NCBI GenBank assembly: GCA_947247005.1
Contig: OX365954.1
Span: forward strand, 1,194,001 to 1,258,000
Length of the DNA: 64,000 nt
Reading direction: 5' to 3'
Source: Spisula solida
Taxonomy: Eukaryota; Mollusca; Bivalvia; Venerida; Mactridae
The notes under the pieces are model-generated. The model made no database searches and was not told where the DNA came from. It saw only the letters and a program-made list of their open reading frames with translations. Positions 23,682-34,905 of the stretch are shown here, piece after piece; within the stretch, counting starts at the first letter, position 1, and the number at the start of each line of letters is the position of its first letter. The translations under genes were made by a program, and so were the position numbers.

Positions 23682-24565
23682 TTGGCATCTTGCTCCAAAT
23701 ACATCCAATTGCAAAAAGGTTCTGCTATCCAAACTGCACCGTAGGGAATTTCTACACGCTTTAATTTAATGAAAGAAGTGGATAGTTAACCTAGACAAAA
23801 TTTCTTCAACAGACAAAATTTCACCCAACAAAGAATATTATCAGCTTACTCTGCTGTAGACAACAATTTCCTTTTTCTAGCTAAAATGATGACAATTGTC
23901 AAAGGAATGAAATTTACGTAGTGAATATTCTGCTATTTGAAACCGATGTCATGAAGTTACGTCTGGTATTACCACGTTTATAGCACAGCATGTAATAGTT
24001 TTATGATTGAGGCAGGGTACCATCAAAATCATATATATCAAAATACCATGGTTTTATCAGCAGGGTGAAATTTGTTCCATAGAGTCAATTTAAAGTAATT
24101 TCTGTCCATGCAGTCTGTGAATTTAGTATTTGATGATTAATATACTTGCCTGAATCAGCAAAAGTAAATAGTTTTCCTTTATACACTATGTATATTTCCT
24201 GCAATAGTTACTTGCTCAAATTAATAATTATTTGTCCCGGACAACCTGGACAAGTACTAATTTCGCAGACTGTCCATGTATGAACAAAGACCACCTGTGA
24301 ACATAGATTGCTATTAAAAAACCCATCAACAATGAGCACTATGTTAAACTCCCATCAAACAATTTTCAATTATATGTAACCTGTTAAGAACGACCAACTG
24401 TCAATAAAGGTCCCAAGACTGATCTTAACAAATCTTTACAGACTGATTTGACTGTATACATGTATATTGTAACAGCCTTTTCTTTTAGAATGCATCTTTG
24501 AAAGTCAGATATTCTCATAAATCATGAAATTCCATAATTATAACAGAGATTGTGTAAACCACAGT

Positions 24566-24750
24566 TTACACTACAGGTATATGTGACCACATCTTGGTTC
24601 TACCCAGATTGAAGTCTCCATCACCAACGGTTCCAACTTGTTTTTTGTATTCCACTAGAGCATGCATACTTAATGGTTGCCATGTGCTGGTGTAACTCTT
24701 CAAAATCTGGTTCCGTGTTGCCCCGGGAGCCGAGTGTCTCACAGATACAT
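24566..24750 (-). CDS. Gene A, last coding exon with stop codon
   Basis: The acceptor is gactgtatttcag. The first two bases complete Asp, and 60 more codons run to TAA at 24566-24568. The exon encodes VSVRHSAPGATRNQILKSYT, then a Trp-containing segment with ALVEYKKQV, then GDGDFNLGRTKMWSHIPVV and stop. This Gly/aromatic-rich tail looks like the most ordered and perhaps most conserved part. I favour a terminal exon because no donor in it both avoids a stop and matches the phase of the exon at 4466. No AATAAA was found within a few hundred bases, so the 3' UTR end is unplaced. Total protein seen, without the tentative exon: 442 residues. Confidence 0.78.
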
Positions 24751-24789
24751 CTGAAATACAGTCATATAATGAAATTACAAGAAATAACA

Positions 24790-26220
24790 ATTCAACAGAC
24801 TTCTACTTGGAATCTTAACCATAAAATACATCTAAGATAACTTTTAGGCCTTGAAGGGTGAATTTAAGATTAAACCATACACCAACTCCGAGTCTCCGAA
24901 TCTGTAAGCCAGACATAGGAGGAACATCAGCAAATTGATAATAATCAGGGGGTCCTACTGAGGCATAATGCCCAATCCTGAAAACGAGTCAAAAGTCTGT
25001 TTCTGGTGTCATTTACACACAAGACTTCACTAAATCTCAGTTCAAGCATTGCTTTATTGCTACAATTATGTTACTGAAATTTCAATGACCATAACATTGG
25101 CAAAACTTGGAATTTTGTCATCAAATTACTTTTATTTTCTGCAGAAAATTTCATTGAAACTAATGCAGAAATCAAGATTTGCAGATTATTTCGGAATCGT
25201 AGGACCTCGGTATAATACCCAGCAATACACAACAGTAGTTAGATATTCAAGCTCCTATGACAAAGGTTTACCTATACAACTATTAAAAAATGTTGTTAAT
25301 GAACTTTGGTTGTGATTAGCCAATGAAATTTTGTTTTGAAGATTAAACATTATGAACAAAATTGGTTAGAATTTTCTCAAATAACCAATGGTAAATTAAG
25401 GACTAGACAGTACTTGTTTGAAGGATTGACATGGTAATGATGGCTTTTTTATACCAAGCTGTAACCCTTTGTTCCATTAAAAACACTAAATTACCAAAAA
25501 TGTCAGTAAACCATACATTTGTATGTGTTCTGTTGATGACCCAACAGGAACCAGTTTCCATTTAAAAGCTGGAACCATTACTCCAATTAATAACCTCTCA
25601 CACTCCAAGTGCTGGCCACTATACCACATTAGCTATCGAGGTGGTTTTTTTTTTAAAATTCATTTTCAGATTGTTGTTTCTATATATAGGAGAGCTGTTC
25701 AAGGGAGATTGCACTGTGTTGTACAACGACTTTCCAAACAAAAAAGCAAGTCCGTTGTTGCCTGAGAAAACTCTCAAGAATAAAAAAGACGTTTGCAAAA
25801 ATCTATAAAAGAGACAAAATTGGAGCAAGGAATTTATTTTATAACATTTTCTCATGGTTTGAAAACAGGATCAGCTTCATGAATATGACAAACTTTTTAC
25901 GAGAAAATCAAGATTTAAGACTCAATATTTGCCATCCTAGGATTGAACAATCAATCGAGATTCTCAGAGAACTGAATCATTTTCAATTCAAAATATCCAA
26001 TTTATGTTAACATTGATAAAAAAAAAGTTTGAATGCTCCTGGGGGAATGCAAGTCTGAATATGAGTTTACAATGAGGTTAAATATGCTTCAGTCATGTAT
26101 GTTAAAAAGGCTTTTTTTATGCTGAATAAGTTCTTTCATTCATCTAAACACATAAATCTAAGAAACAATGTCTGGATAAAACAGCAAGTGGTGTTTAATT
26201 TGTTGATGGATATTCCAGGA
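24790..26220. other. Intron of gene A, no recognised element
   Basis: AT-rich. Short open frames at 25049-25315 and 25523-25765 have no recognisable features. Confidence 0.5.
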
Positions 26221-26224
26221 GAAG

Positions 26225-26390
26225 CAAACAGTGGGGTCGATGTTACTGTGAGTTGAAAGGCCAAGAAAGGCTTAATTTTAAAGAGCAGTAATTGGGCATC
26301 TCCTGTGGTTATAGTTAACAAGATAGACGAAACAAACAGATTTTGTACAGACAATGCCCTGTCTTGTCCCCAAATTAATCTTATTTGATT
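26225..26390 (+). pseudogene. Remnant of a Ty3/gypsy-type retrotransposon reverse transcriptase
   Basis: One plus-strand frame reads SSNWASPVVIVNKIDETN followed by RFCTDN, the N-terminal reverse-transcriptase signature of LTR retrotransposons (S-x-W-A-S-P-V-V-x-V-x-K-x-D, then R-F-C-x-D). The preceding KGLILK fits the usual G-x-I sequence before it. A stop comes soon after, and no protease, RNase H, integrase or LTR was seen, so this is a short fossil in the last intron of gene A. An opposite-strand frame of 161 residues over the same bases is only its shadow. Confidence 0.6.
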
Positions 26391-27594
26391 TGAATCAAAC
26401 TCGGGATTGACCCTGGGTAACAACATTATATGTATAATCCACGATGCCATGATCCAACAGTTCATGAAGAAAGGAAAGAAAAGAATCAGAGGAAAGTCAG
26501 CAGCCCTGATCAACACATTCCGAACAAAAATGATAAGTGGACTGAATACTAAACTGTAGAACCTTGCTGAACTGAAAGAACAAACTCTGTGGCATATAAA
26601 ACCCTCGTTATATCCAGTCACAATGTTTTTCAGGCTTACATTTCTGTTAAAGCAACTATATTCAGTAGGACACTTCTATTAATAGTTTGATACCAAGATA
26701 TGTCATAATTTAACATCTTATGGAGAAAGTACCCATCAATATTCAAGATGAAGCCTTGTACAGTGGTCTCCAAGAAACATATACGTGTCTAATTCAAGAA
26801 AACAAAGATGAAATATACAGTACAGTAACATATACTCTATGGATTTTCGTTACAGAGGATAATAAATTTTACAAGAAAATTACACAGTGTAATAGTCTAT
26901 AGTTGTATCTATTGTCTGAGAAGAAAAACCATATACTGTCTACAAAAAATCTGCCCATAATAATAACTGAAGAACAGAAGTAACAAAATTTATGTACACG
27001 AGTCAGTGACAGAGTTGCAAATCAAACAGTCATATTTGTTCACCAAATGAGGAGCTTTTGAATGTGTAATTGGCAGTGGATGGTCAAATCATTTTTGCTA
27101 GATGTATACTGTATAGTTATTGTATAATGAAAGATAAAACAAATTGCTGGCTTGGAATGAGAAGGTCTACTTACTACCTTATAAGACTGCATATTTGTAG
27201 TCTGCATCACAAGGCGCTTCTTATGAGCCTATTTCCACATAATTTTTTATGTAATATAACAGTACCTTCAATTGATTTTAAAAGGAAACTTTTTTGTTAT
27301 TTATGATTTTATTCATTTTGGCCTAAAAAAATTCAATTTGACAAGCAAAATAAGCCAGAATCCATAGAAATACTATTTTCAGCTACCTAAGCATGAAAGA
27401 TATATGATAAGGAAGATTATGTAATAAGCATGCCATATTTACTACCAGGTTATCAGGTAACACTAATCCTTGCTTATTTTAAACTTTATTATTCCCTTTG
27501 TAACGCTACCCAGCAGATATATAAGCTTCATGTTGTAATACCCGAAGGGAAACATTGCAAACGTTCCTGTTTCCTGGAGATATCCAACCAAATG

Positions 27595-27765
27595 CTTCGT
27601 AATTTAGAGTTGGCCAATCAAAAGCTTAGTTATTTAGAGACATATTCAACAAAAAGCTTAGTTATTTAGAGTTGTCCAATCAAATGCTTAGTTATTTAGA
27701 GTTGTCCAATCAAAAGCTTAGTTATTTAGAGTTGTCCAATCAAAAGCTTAGTTATTTATAGATCA
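27595..27765. repeat. 30-bp minisatellite, about 6 copies
   Basis: The unit is GCTTAGTTATTTAGAGTTGT plus CCAATCAAAA; the first copies are diverged. Confidence 0.9.
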
Positions 27766-27912
27766 TGATCATTTCAGGAACGTAAGTTGTATAGTTTTAT
27801 CATATTATCATCATTCCCACTAAATATAAGCCATTAAATGACATACTGAAAAACACATAAAAAATGGCACCAAATAATTTTCGCAATAGAAATTTTGAAG
27901 TCATATGGGATT

Positions 27913-27988
27913 GTGGACCATATTGAAAATTGGTCTAGAACCAAATATGTCATCCACAATAAATAAAGTCATTATTATTATTATTATT
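27913..27988 (+). mobile_element. Dispersed element 3' tail with (ATT)n end, copy 2
   Basis: Nearly identical to 3621-3693 (GTGGACCATATTGAAAATTG, AATAAATAAAGTC, then seven ATT). Confidence 0.65.
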
Positions 27989-27989
27989 G

Positions 27990-29670
27990 CTTGCTTTATT
28001 CCATCAATAACTTCCCTACACTTTCTCATGGTAATAGAGTTACTTGAAAAAAAAGTTTAAGATTTCAAAGATTTTTTCTTTCATCAAACATTGGTCTCTT
28101 ATCCGCCAGGAATTTTAAGTTCAATCAAAGACTTTAAACAGGAAGTTATGGATGAATCGAGAACAATACATACATAACTCCAATGAGATATGTCAACACA
28201 TGATACAGTACCATATGTAACACATAAAAACATCTAGAGGTTGTCACAGAATCGGAACACCGTAGAAAAAACACTCAGTGCGTATAAGTTTTTTTCAAAT
28301 TGTAGAAAATGTATTGAAATTCCAAGAGACACGTAAAACTTGTCAGAAATGACTTTTTTGATGTGTATTTAATTCAATATTCCAGGAAGAACATTTATGA
28401 GAACAAATACTACATGGAAATCAATATCTAACGCTGGGGGCAAACAAACATGAGAAGTTTGAAGAAGTTGGATAATAGGGAAACAACTTGCTAGGCAACA
28501 AACTCAAATTCTCCCCCCCCCCAAGAAACTTACTGTTATACATTGGCCATTATACTTAGTATGCTGATATTGTTGACACTTGTATTTTTATTTATTTTGT
28601 TTTTCAAATATTTTGTTTGTTTGTATTATAAAACAGGCCAAATGCAATTTATTACCAATGTGCCAATAAATTTGAATTAATTTTTTTTATTACAATCTAA
28701 GAGGTGAAACCACCTATTGGTACAAATAAAATGAAAATGTGCATAATTAACAATTGTTTTGATAGTTTTAATTAGACCCCTATCAGTATACAAGAGAACA
28801 AGTGTCAACCATCAAAATATTTTCAAATACCATTAGATTGGATGTACTTAATTCAACATGTGGTTTTTAGGTATCAGGGTATACATATAGTTACTGTAGA
28901 TGCTTGATCCAAGACTTGATGTCCTAAATTTTAAAACCATCTACTTCTATTTAAATCCTTCCCGGGAAAGTTTAATCTTTCAATTTCGTACAATCAAACA
29001 TAGGCTTAGGCATATAACATCAATATGTATGAAACAGAAATACAAAAACCTATCAATGTAATCCCTATGAGCGAATGTACTGAGCCACTAAAATGACATT
29101 GCAAACATAACATGTAATTTTCCCACTTTCCGAGAGATATTATATAGATTTCACATTTATATTTTACCCACTGTAATAACCAACTTTAATGCAAGGTTTC
29201 TATGTTAAATCAACAATGTTATGTAATCTGTAACTAATGACGTAGCATCAGTAGACCAAACAATGTTTAAACGAGGAAGCAGATTATAGTGAAGCCTTTT
29301 TTTTATAAAACAGGGCTTAAAGATATGGACCCTTGGGTCATGAACGAAAAGCAAGGGGAACATGAGATTAAAGGGATCAAGTAACAACATTTACGAGACA
29401 GGGCCTCCAGGTCCTGGCCACACAAAGCTTGAGGAAACATCAGTGTACTGAACAATATAATCAACAGAGTGTTTTAAGGCTGCACTAACGGTCCCAACAG
29501 TGGGAGCTTTGCCAAAGACTAATTTTATGCGCACTCCCGTTGAATAAAAGCCGAGACTATTAGGCAGTGTAAGGGGCTGTAACTCCTTTATATGAAATCG
29601 AAGAGCAATGAAGTAACTGGTGGAATAGTGTCTGTCTTAATGCTGCAGCAACAAACTGCTGTTGTCAGAT
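27990..29670. other. Intron of gene A, no recognised element
   Basis: AT-rich with a poly-C run near 28506-28517. No exon or repeat was recognised. Confidence 0.5.
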
Positions 29671-29673
29671 ATA

Positions 29674-29908
29674 CAGGGTGTTAAAAAAAGTTTGTTCTCA
29701 ATGTTTAAGTTTCAATATTTTATTCTTCTGACATCAAACGAATGTAAAAGTTTCAGGTTGAATTCTAAAAGGTTCTACGATTGTTCTAATCTTTCGAGCA
29801 TTTAATGAAGCTATTAGTGAAGAAAAAAAAGTGTACACTGCGTACATGGCTCAGATAAAATTTAGTATGAATTTAAATTTTGAGAACAAACTTTTGTTGA
29901 GAGTTCTG
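29674..29908. mobile_element. 235-bp mariner-like MITE, copy 2, beside a splice donor
   Basis: TA-flanked on both sides (29672-29673 and 29909-29910). The ends CAGGGTGTTAAAAAAAGTTT..TTCTCAA and the inverse match the copy at 23467-23681. Its right end is about 22 bases from the donor of gene A exon 29932. Confidence 0.78.
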
Positions 29909-29931
29909 TAGTAGTGACTAATGATACATAC

Positions 29932-30271
29932 CTGATCTTGTGGCAGCATCTGGAGTAGCAGATATCATGCCACCAAGAGCTGAGTACGACTTCGGTACGT
30001 CTCCTTTATACGGTTTGGGGATATCTTTATTCTCTCGATCACCTTTGTATTTCTCAGAAAACATCCCTTTTACTGTTGTATCTTTCTCAGAAAGGAATAT
30101 ATATTTCTGTTTTGGTTGGTTCTGCGGTCGTCGTGCCATCATCATCATCATCAGATCCTCGTCCATTGATTGGACGACTTGTGGCTTTACGAGATCCTCT
30201 TCTCCTTCTTCTGGTATTGTGTTATTTTGTCTATTTCTCAACCACATGGTGTAATCGGGTTGGGTACTCTC
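29932..30271 (-). CDS. Gene A, exon 7 (largest; contains a poly-Met run)
   Basis: A 340-base exon between acceptor ctcctttcag and donor TCAG|GTATGT, starting in phase 0 and leaving one base. It encodes 113 residues beginning ESTQPDYTMWLRNRQNN, then an acidic stretch (PEEGEEDLV), a run of five Met from a CAT microsatellite (plus strand, near 30137-30151), a basic segment (ARRPQNQPKQKY), and a Lys/Asp-rich tail with PKPYKGDVPKSYSALGG. The leftover G makes Asp with AT of the last exon. The first 20 or so bases resemble the minisatellite units lying upstream in the intron (see findings). A 235-bp MITE ends about 22 bases past the donor. Confidence 0.87.
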
Positions 30272-30299
30272 CTGAAAGGAGGAAGAAATCATTTAACAA

Positions 30300-30680
30300 T
30301 CAGGGGTTTGGTTTGTACTCTCCTAGATGCCCATTATAGCCTTTATTTGCCAGTCAGCTACAGTCAGGGGTTTGGTATGTACTCTCCTAGATGCCCATTA
30401 TAGCCTTTATTTGCCAGTCAGCTACAGTCAGGGGTTTGGTATGTACTCTCCTAGATGCCCATTATAGCCTTTATTTGCCAGTCAGCTACAGTCAGGGGTT
30501 TGGTATGTACTCTCCTAGATGCCCATTATAGCCTTTATTTGCCAGTCAGCTACAGTCAGGGGTTTGGTATGTACTCTCCTAGATGCCCATTATAGCCTTT
30601 ATTTGCCAGTCAGCTACAGTCAGGGGTTTGGTATGTACTCTCCTAGATGCCCATTATAGCCTTTATTTGCCAGTCAGCTT
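30300..30680. repeat. 64-bp minisatellite, 6 copies, next to exon 30271
   Basis: The unit contains CAGGGGTTTGGTATGTACTC, TCCTAGATGCCCATTATAGC and TTTATTTGCCAGTCAGCTAC. Copies are nearly identical, so the expansion is recent. On the transcribed strand each has CTAG|GAGAGTAC, like the real acceptor of the next exon. Confidence 0.96.
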
Positions 30681-30704
30681 TCTGCTGAAATATCGCAGGC
30701 ATAT

Positions 30705-30785
30705 ATGAGTGCCTCCACTTGAGTTTGAACCCGGGTCGCCAGATTAGACGGCAAGCACGCTAACCATTGAGCTACTAGAGAAGGA
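30705..30785 (-). mobile_element. tRNA-derived SINE head or tRNA pseudogene
   Basis: On the minus strand TAGCTCAATGGTTAG (box A) is followed at tRNA spacing by GGGTTCAAACT (box B), the internal RNA polymerase III promoter. The T-arm and acceptor stems are imperfect, so a functional tRNA is unlikely. The sequence runs on into the 64-bp minisatellite, which may be an expanded SINE tail. Confidence 0.65.
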
Positions 30786-30985
30786 AGCATTTTAACTATG
30801 ATAAATTCTTCTGAAAGAAGGGAGAAACAGTCATTGTTGGGTACTCTCCTAAAGAAGGAACAATTTTTACCAACATGTAGTCTCCTAAAACAAACCTAAC
30901 AGCCATGCTTGGACACTCTTCTATAGGAGGAAGATTTATATACATCATAATTGAACTCTCCAGAAAGAAGGAAGTTATAGTTTAA
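30786..30985. repeat. Decayed about 40-bp repeat sharing the acceptor-like motif
   Basis: TTGGGTACTCTCCTAAAGAAGGAA and relatives recur about five times. The same words surround the real acceptor at 30260-30285. Confidence 0.6.
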
Positions 30986-31914
30986 CTGTCAACATGTCAG
31001 TGATCAGACCTGCCAGTGATCTTCCTTGCCTGCATGACACAGCATGATTACAAAATTGAGCTAGACATAACATACTGTGAGATATAGAAATGATATATGC
31101 TTTGAATACAGAAATACAGTTTGCAATTAAGCCGTAGTAATTAATTATGTCCACTGAGAATTGGTCTAAATTTGAGCTAAATTTGAGATTATCAATCATA
31201 TAAATGACATGCTTTCATTTTTGTGTAATCAGTCATTGCGAGATCAAGGGGATGTATCAATCACTCTACATGAAATGTTCATCCAAACAATCCTATCCAT
31301 TTATTATTATTGCATATAGTCACTCCTAGTGATCATAGATACTTGTGTCAGCCATGCATTACATATAAACCAAGTATGTTCTTGTACATTATGTTGAACC
31401 ACAGAGATGTCAAGGGAGGAAAAAACATGACAAGACAGAATTTGTTCAATATGTTATAATGTGAAATGTATGCCAATCTCATAATGGCATCTATTTGTAT
31501 CCATGTGTGTGTCTGTTAGTGGTGACATCAACGTCAAAATGACGGTTTCTCAAAAGAAATTCCAGTTTATTACATGTATAGTAAATTAGTAAAGTTCTAA
31601 TAAAACAATCATCAAAACAAAATTTTCTTAAACAAAATTCAGCTTTTAGGAACAATGACATTAAGTAAATAATATTATGACCATTAACAAGTATAACTCA
31701 CAGACAGTTTGGCTCTGAAATATGCATAATTATTTATAAGTAATAGTATAATTATCACCACACTTCGTTGCTTACTGTACACTAGTTGCACATATTTCTA
31801 TAACTAAATTTTAAATTGATTATTTGAGCAAGCAGCTATAGTTATAACTGAATAAGTAAAATACTCCAGGGAATCAGCTGTTCTATGAATAATTAAAATT
31901 ACATTGTATCATCA

Positions 31915-33245
31915 AGAGCATCATTTGGGAGGTGGAGCATCATTTGGGAGGTGGAGCATCTTTTGGGAGGTGGAGCATCGTTTGGGAGAGGAGCATCGTT
32001 TGGGAGATGAGCATCATTTGGGAGGTGGAGCATCATTTGGGAGGTGGAGCATCATTTGGGAGAGGAGCATCGTTTGGAAGGTGGAGCATCATTTGGGAGG
32101 TGGAGCGTGGAGCATCATTTGGGAGGTGGAGCATCGTTTGGGAGGTTGAGCATAGTTTGGGAGGTGGAGCATCGTTTGGGAGACGAGCATCATTTGGGAG
32201 GTGGAGCATCATTTGGGAGGTGGAGCATCATTTGAGAGAGGAGCATCGTTTGGAAGGTGGAGCATTGTTTGGAAGGTGGAGCATCGTTTGGAAGGTGGAG
32301 CATTGTTTGGGAGAGGAGCATCGTTTGGAAGGAGCATCATTTGGGAGGAGCATCGTTTGGAAGGAGCATCATTTGGGAGAGGAGCATCGTTTGGAAGGAG
32401 CATCATTTGAGAGGAGCATCGTTTGGAAGGAGCATCATTTGGGAGGAGCATCATTTGGAAGGAGCATCATTTGGGAGGAGCATCATTTGGGAGAAACAAT
32501 GTTTGGGAGGAGCATCATTTGGGAGGAGCATCATTTGGGAGGAGCATCATTTGGGAGGAGCATCGTTTGGAAGGAGCATCATTTGGGAGGAGCATCATTT
32601 GGGAGGAGCATCGTTTGGAAGGAGCATCGTTTGGGAGGAGCATCATTTGGGAGGAGCATCGTTTGGAAGGAGCATCGTTTGGAAGAAGCATCATTTGGAA
32701 GGAGCATCATTTGGAAGGAGCATCATTTGGGAGGAGCATCATTTGGGAGAAACAATGTTTGGGAGGAGCATCATTTGGGAGGAGCATCATTTGGGAGGAG
32801 CATCGTTTGGAAGGAGCATCATTTGGGAGGAGCATCATTTGGAAGGAGCATCGTTTGGAAGGAGCATCATTTGGAAGGAGCATCGTTTGGAAGGAGCATC
32901 ATTTGGAAGGAGCATCATTTGGGAGAAACAATGTTTGGGAGGAGCATCATTTGGGAGGAGGAGCATCATTTGGAGGAGGAGCATCATTTAGGAGGAGCAT
33001 CATTTGGGAGGAACATTGTTTGGGAGGAGCATTGTTTGGGAGGAGCATTGTTTGGGAGGAGCATCATTTGGGAGGAGCATCTTTTAGGAGGAGCATTATT
33101 TGGAAGAGGAGCATCGTTTGGAAGGAGGACACCGCTTGGAAGGAGTATCATTTGAGAAGAGGAGTCATCATTTGAGAAGAGGAGCATTGTTTGGAAGGAG
33201 CATCATTTGAGAAGAGGAGTCATCATTTGAGAAGAGGAGCATTGT
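31915..33245. repeat. 15/18-bp purine-rich minisatellite, about 1.3 kb
   Basis: The unit is GGAGCATCATTTGGGA or, in the first 300 bases, GGTGGAGCATCATTTGGG. Because 15 and 18 are multiples of three, frames up to 407 codons stay open; they encode only HHLGGASFGRSIIWEE-like repeats and have no splice or start context. It lies in a gene A intron, with the pyrimidine-rich strand transcribed. Confidence 0.96.
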
Positions 33246-33429
33246 TTTGGGAGAAGGCACACTTTTTTTGAGGTGAGAATGTCATTTTAAAGGAATAATG
33301 ATACAACTGTCAAACAAAAATAGCATATATTTAAGATGCGTTACTTTAATCAATTATAATATGTATATGGGAATGATTTATAAATATAGTAGCTAGGAAA
33401 TCATAATGGCTGTATGCTTTGATACTTAC

Positions 33430-33633
33430 GGAGTCAAAATCTTGCCAAGATGGTAGATACTGATCAATGGAGTCCGTCCTTTCATTGAATTCTGGTAGGG
33501 GGTTGTTGAATGTAAGCACTTCAGTCCGGTCCTGGTTTGATACTGATGCTCTGTACATTAAATCTGACTTGTGCCGCATTTTATGAACTTTTTGCACTTT
33601 TCTGTTGTCAAGGAGACGAGGCATCTCAGGTAA
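33430..33633 (-). CDS. Gene A, exon 6
   Basis: A 204-base (68-codon) exon in phase 0 at both ends, between acceptor tttgtcttag and donor GACTCC|GTAAGT. It encodes LPEMPRLLDNRKVQKVHKM, a basic RHKSDLMYR stretch, and a later half with NNPLPEFNERTDSIDQYLP and WQDFDS. Basic first half and acidic/aromatic second half suggest an extended binding region; no known domain is recognised. The 15-bp purine-rich array ends about 185 bases from the donor in the next intron, and a 207-bp MITE lies 84 bases outside the acceptor. Confidence 0.87.
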
Positions 33634-33716
33634 CTAAGACAAATATAGAAGTGAAATTTCGTAAAGATTAAATTCATTATAATAATTGTTTACACTCATT
33701 TGACATAGCAGACATA

Positions 33717-33923
33717 CTGTAAACCAAGAAATTTTTTCATTCAATTTGATTTTTTGGAGTTCGAGATTGGTAGATTTTGCAAAATTAAGTCGCCGCGAAA
33801 GTGCTAAAAACATTAATATGGACACTGCGGGAAACTTAAAAACGCGAAAATTTGTAGTCTCGAATGTGGTGACGATCAGCAAAATGAGAAAGTTAGTATT
33901 CGTGAAAGTAAATTGGTTTACAG
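33717..33923. mobile_element. MITE family T (CTGTAAACCAA ends), copy 1, 207 bp
   Basis: CTGTAAACCAAG at left, CTTTC..AATTGGTTTACAG at right, TA on both sides. Copies 2 and 3 are at 45182-45379 and 57946-58151. The interior is CpG-containing (GCGAAAATTTGTAGTC). Confidence 0.85.
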
Positions 33924-34564
33924 TAGATAGATTTGAATCCTGGGCAATGACAACAGCAGATTCTACTGCAATTTAATCATCTGTTATAGTCTTGAGATGC
34001 GGAGCCCCGAGACCACATCAAATTACTATCATATACCAGAGCAGTTAGACTAAACTGAATGTACACTTATTAAGCAAGACTTATTTTACAGAAATATAGA
34101 GTACATGAAGGGATCAGGTGAATAAACAATGTTACAATGAGAAATAATTGGTGAAGTGTGTGAATGCCAACTGTGTACATTATAGGACTTCCTCATAGAC
34201 TACAAGTATTATACAATATTGTATGTCTAATTACAAAGAGATGAAAATATTTCCTGACTCCTGTAAATCAATAGAGACAGAAATATACTCATTAAATAAA
34301 TACATGACTTATTGCCGACAGAGATGCTGAGATATTTAGAATATTTCATCTTGTCAATATTTGTTACTTTGCAATAGAAGAAAATGGCCCTTCATACCAG
34401 CTTTAGTGCAGGATAAAGGGCATTATTGGAATAAAGCCAGAAGCTGACCATGTACTATAGCATTTCATTCTAGAACAGTGAAATACTCTGCCTTTTAAGG
34501 CACCAAAGAAAAAGGTGCTAGCATCGTATATTACACTTGCACACGCACCTGTCTGTAATAATAC

Positions 34565-34905
34565 TAATGACTGGCCAGAGGGGACTAAAGGTTTGCCCTC
34601 CGTCCGTCAGTCCGCTGTCTGTCAATCACTCAGTCAGTCCGTCAAAAAATCTGGATCCTTACATAACTGAAACAGTTTCCAAGCTAGGTTTATGAAACTT
34701 GGTATGTGGATAGGGGGCAATAAGGGGATAATGCACATCCAACAAAATTTGATTTCAACAAAAATCGTGGTTGCTAAGACAACAGAAACATTGAAATTGG
34801 CTTAAAACCGGTAGGGGACTTCTGTATTGCTTGCAATTCTTAATGACTTGTTTATTGTGGATTGCATAATTATTTGACAGAAAAATAAATTTTCAATATG
34901 GTCCA
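34565..34905. mobile_element. Dispersed repeat with CCGTCCGTCAGTCCG and a reversed 3' tail
   Basis: It contains CCCTCCGTCCGTCAGTCCGC and TTATGAAACTTGGTATGTGG, words common in invertebrate interspersed repeats. It ends in a reversed, diverged copy (34848-34905) of the tail seen at 3621 and 27913. Confidence 0.45.

Noticed and set aside
4163..24750. Joining the exon at 24750 directly to the exon at 4466
   Set aside because: The only phase-compatible donor (ATGTG|GTCACA) would create TGA at the junction; other donors give a frame with an early stop in the 4466 exon.
26136..26621. 161-residue minus frame
   Set aside because: It is the opposite strand of the gypsy-type reverse-transcriptase remnant and is hydrophobic noise.
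31932..33155. 407-codon open frame on the plus strand
   Set aside because: It is made wholly of the 15/18-bp array; every frame there is open because the unit is a multiple of three.
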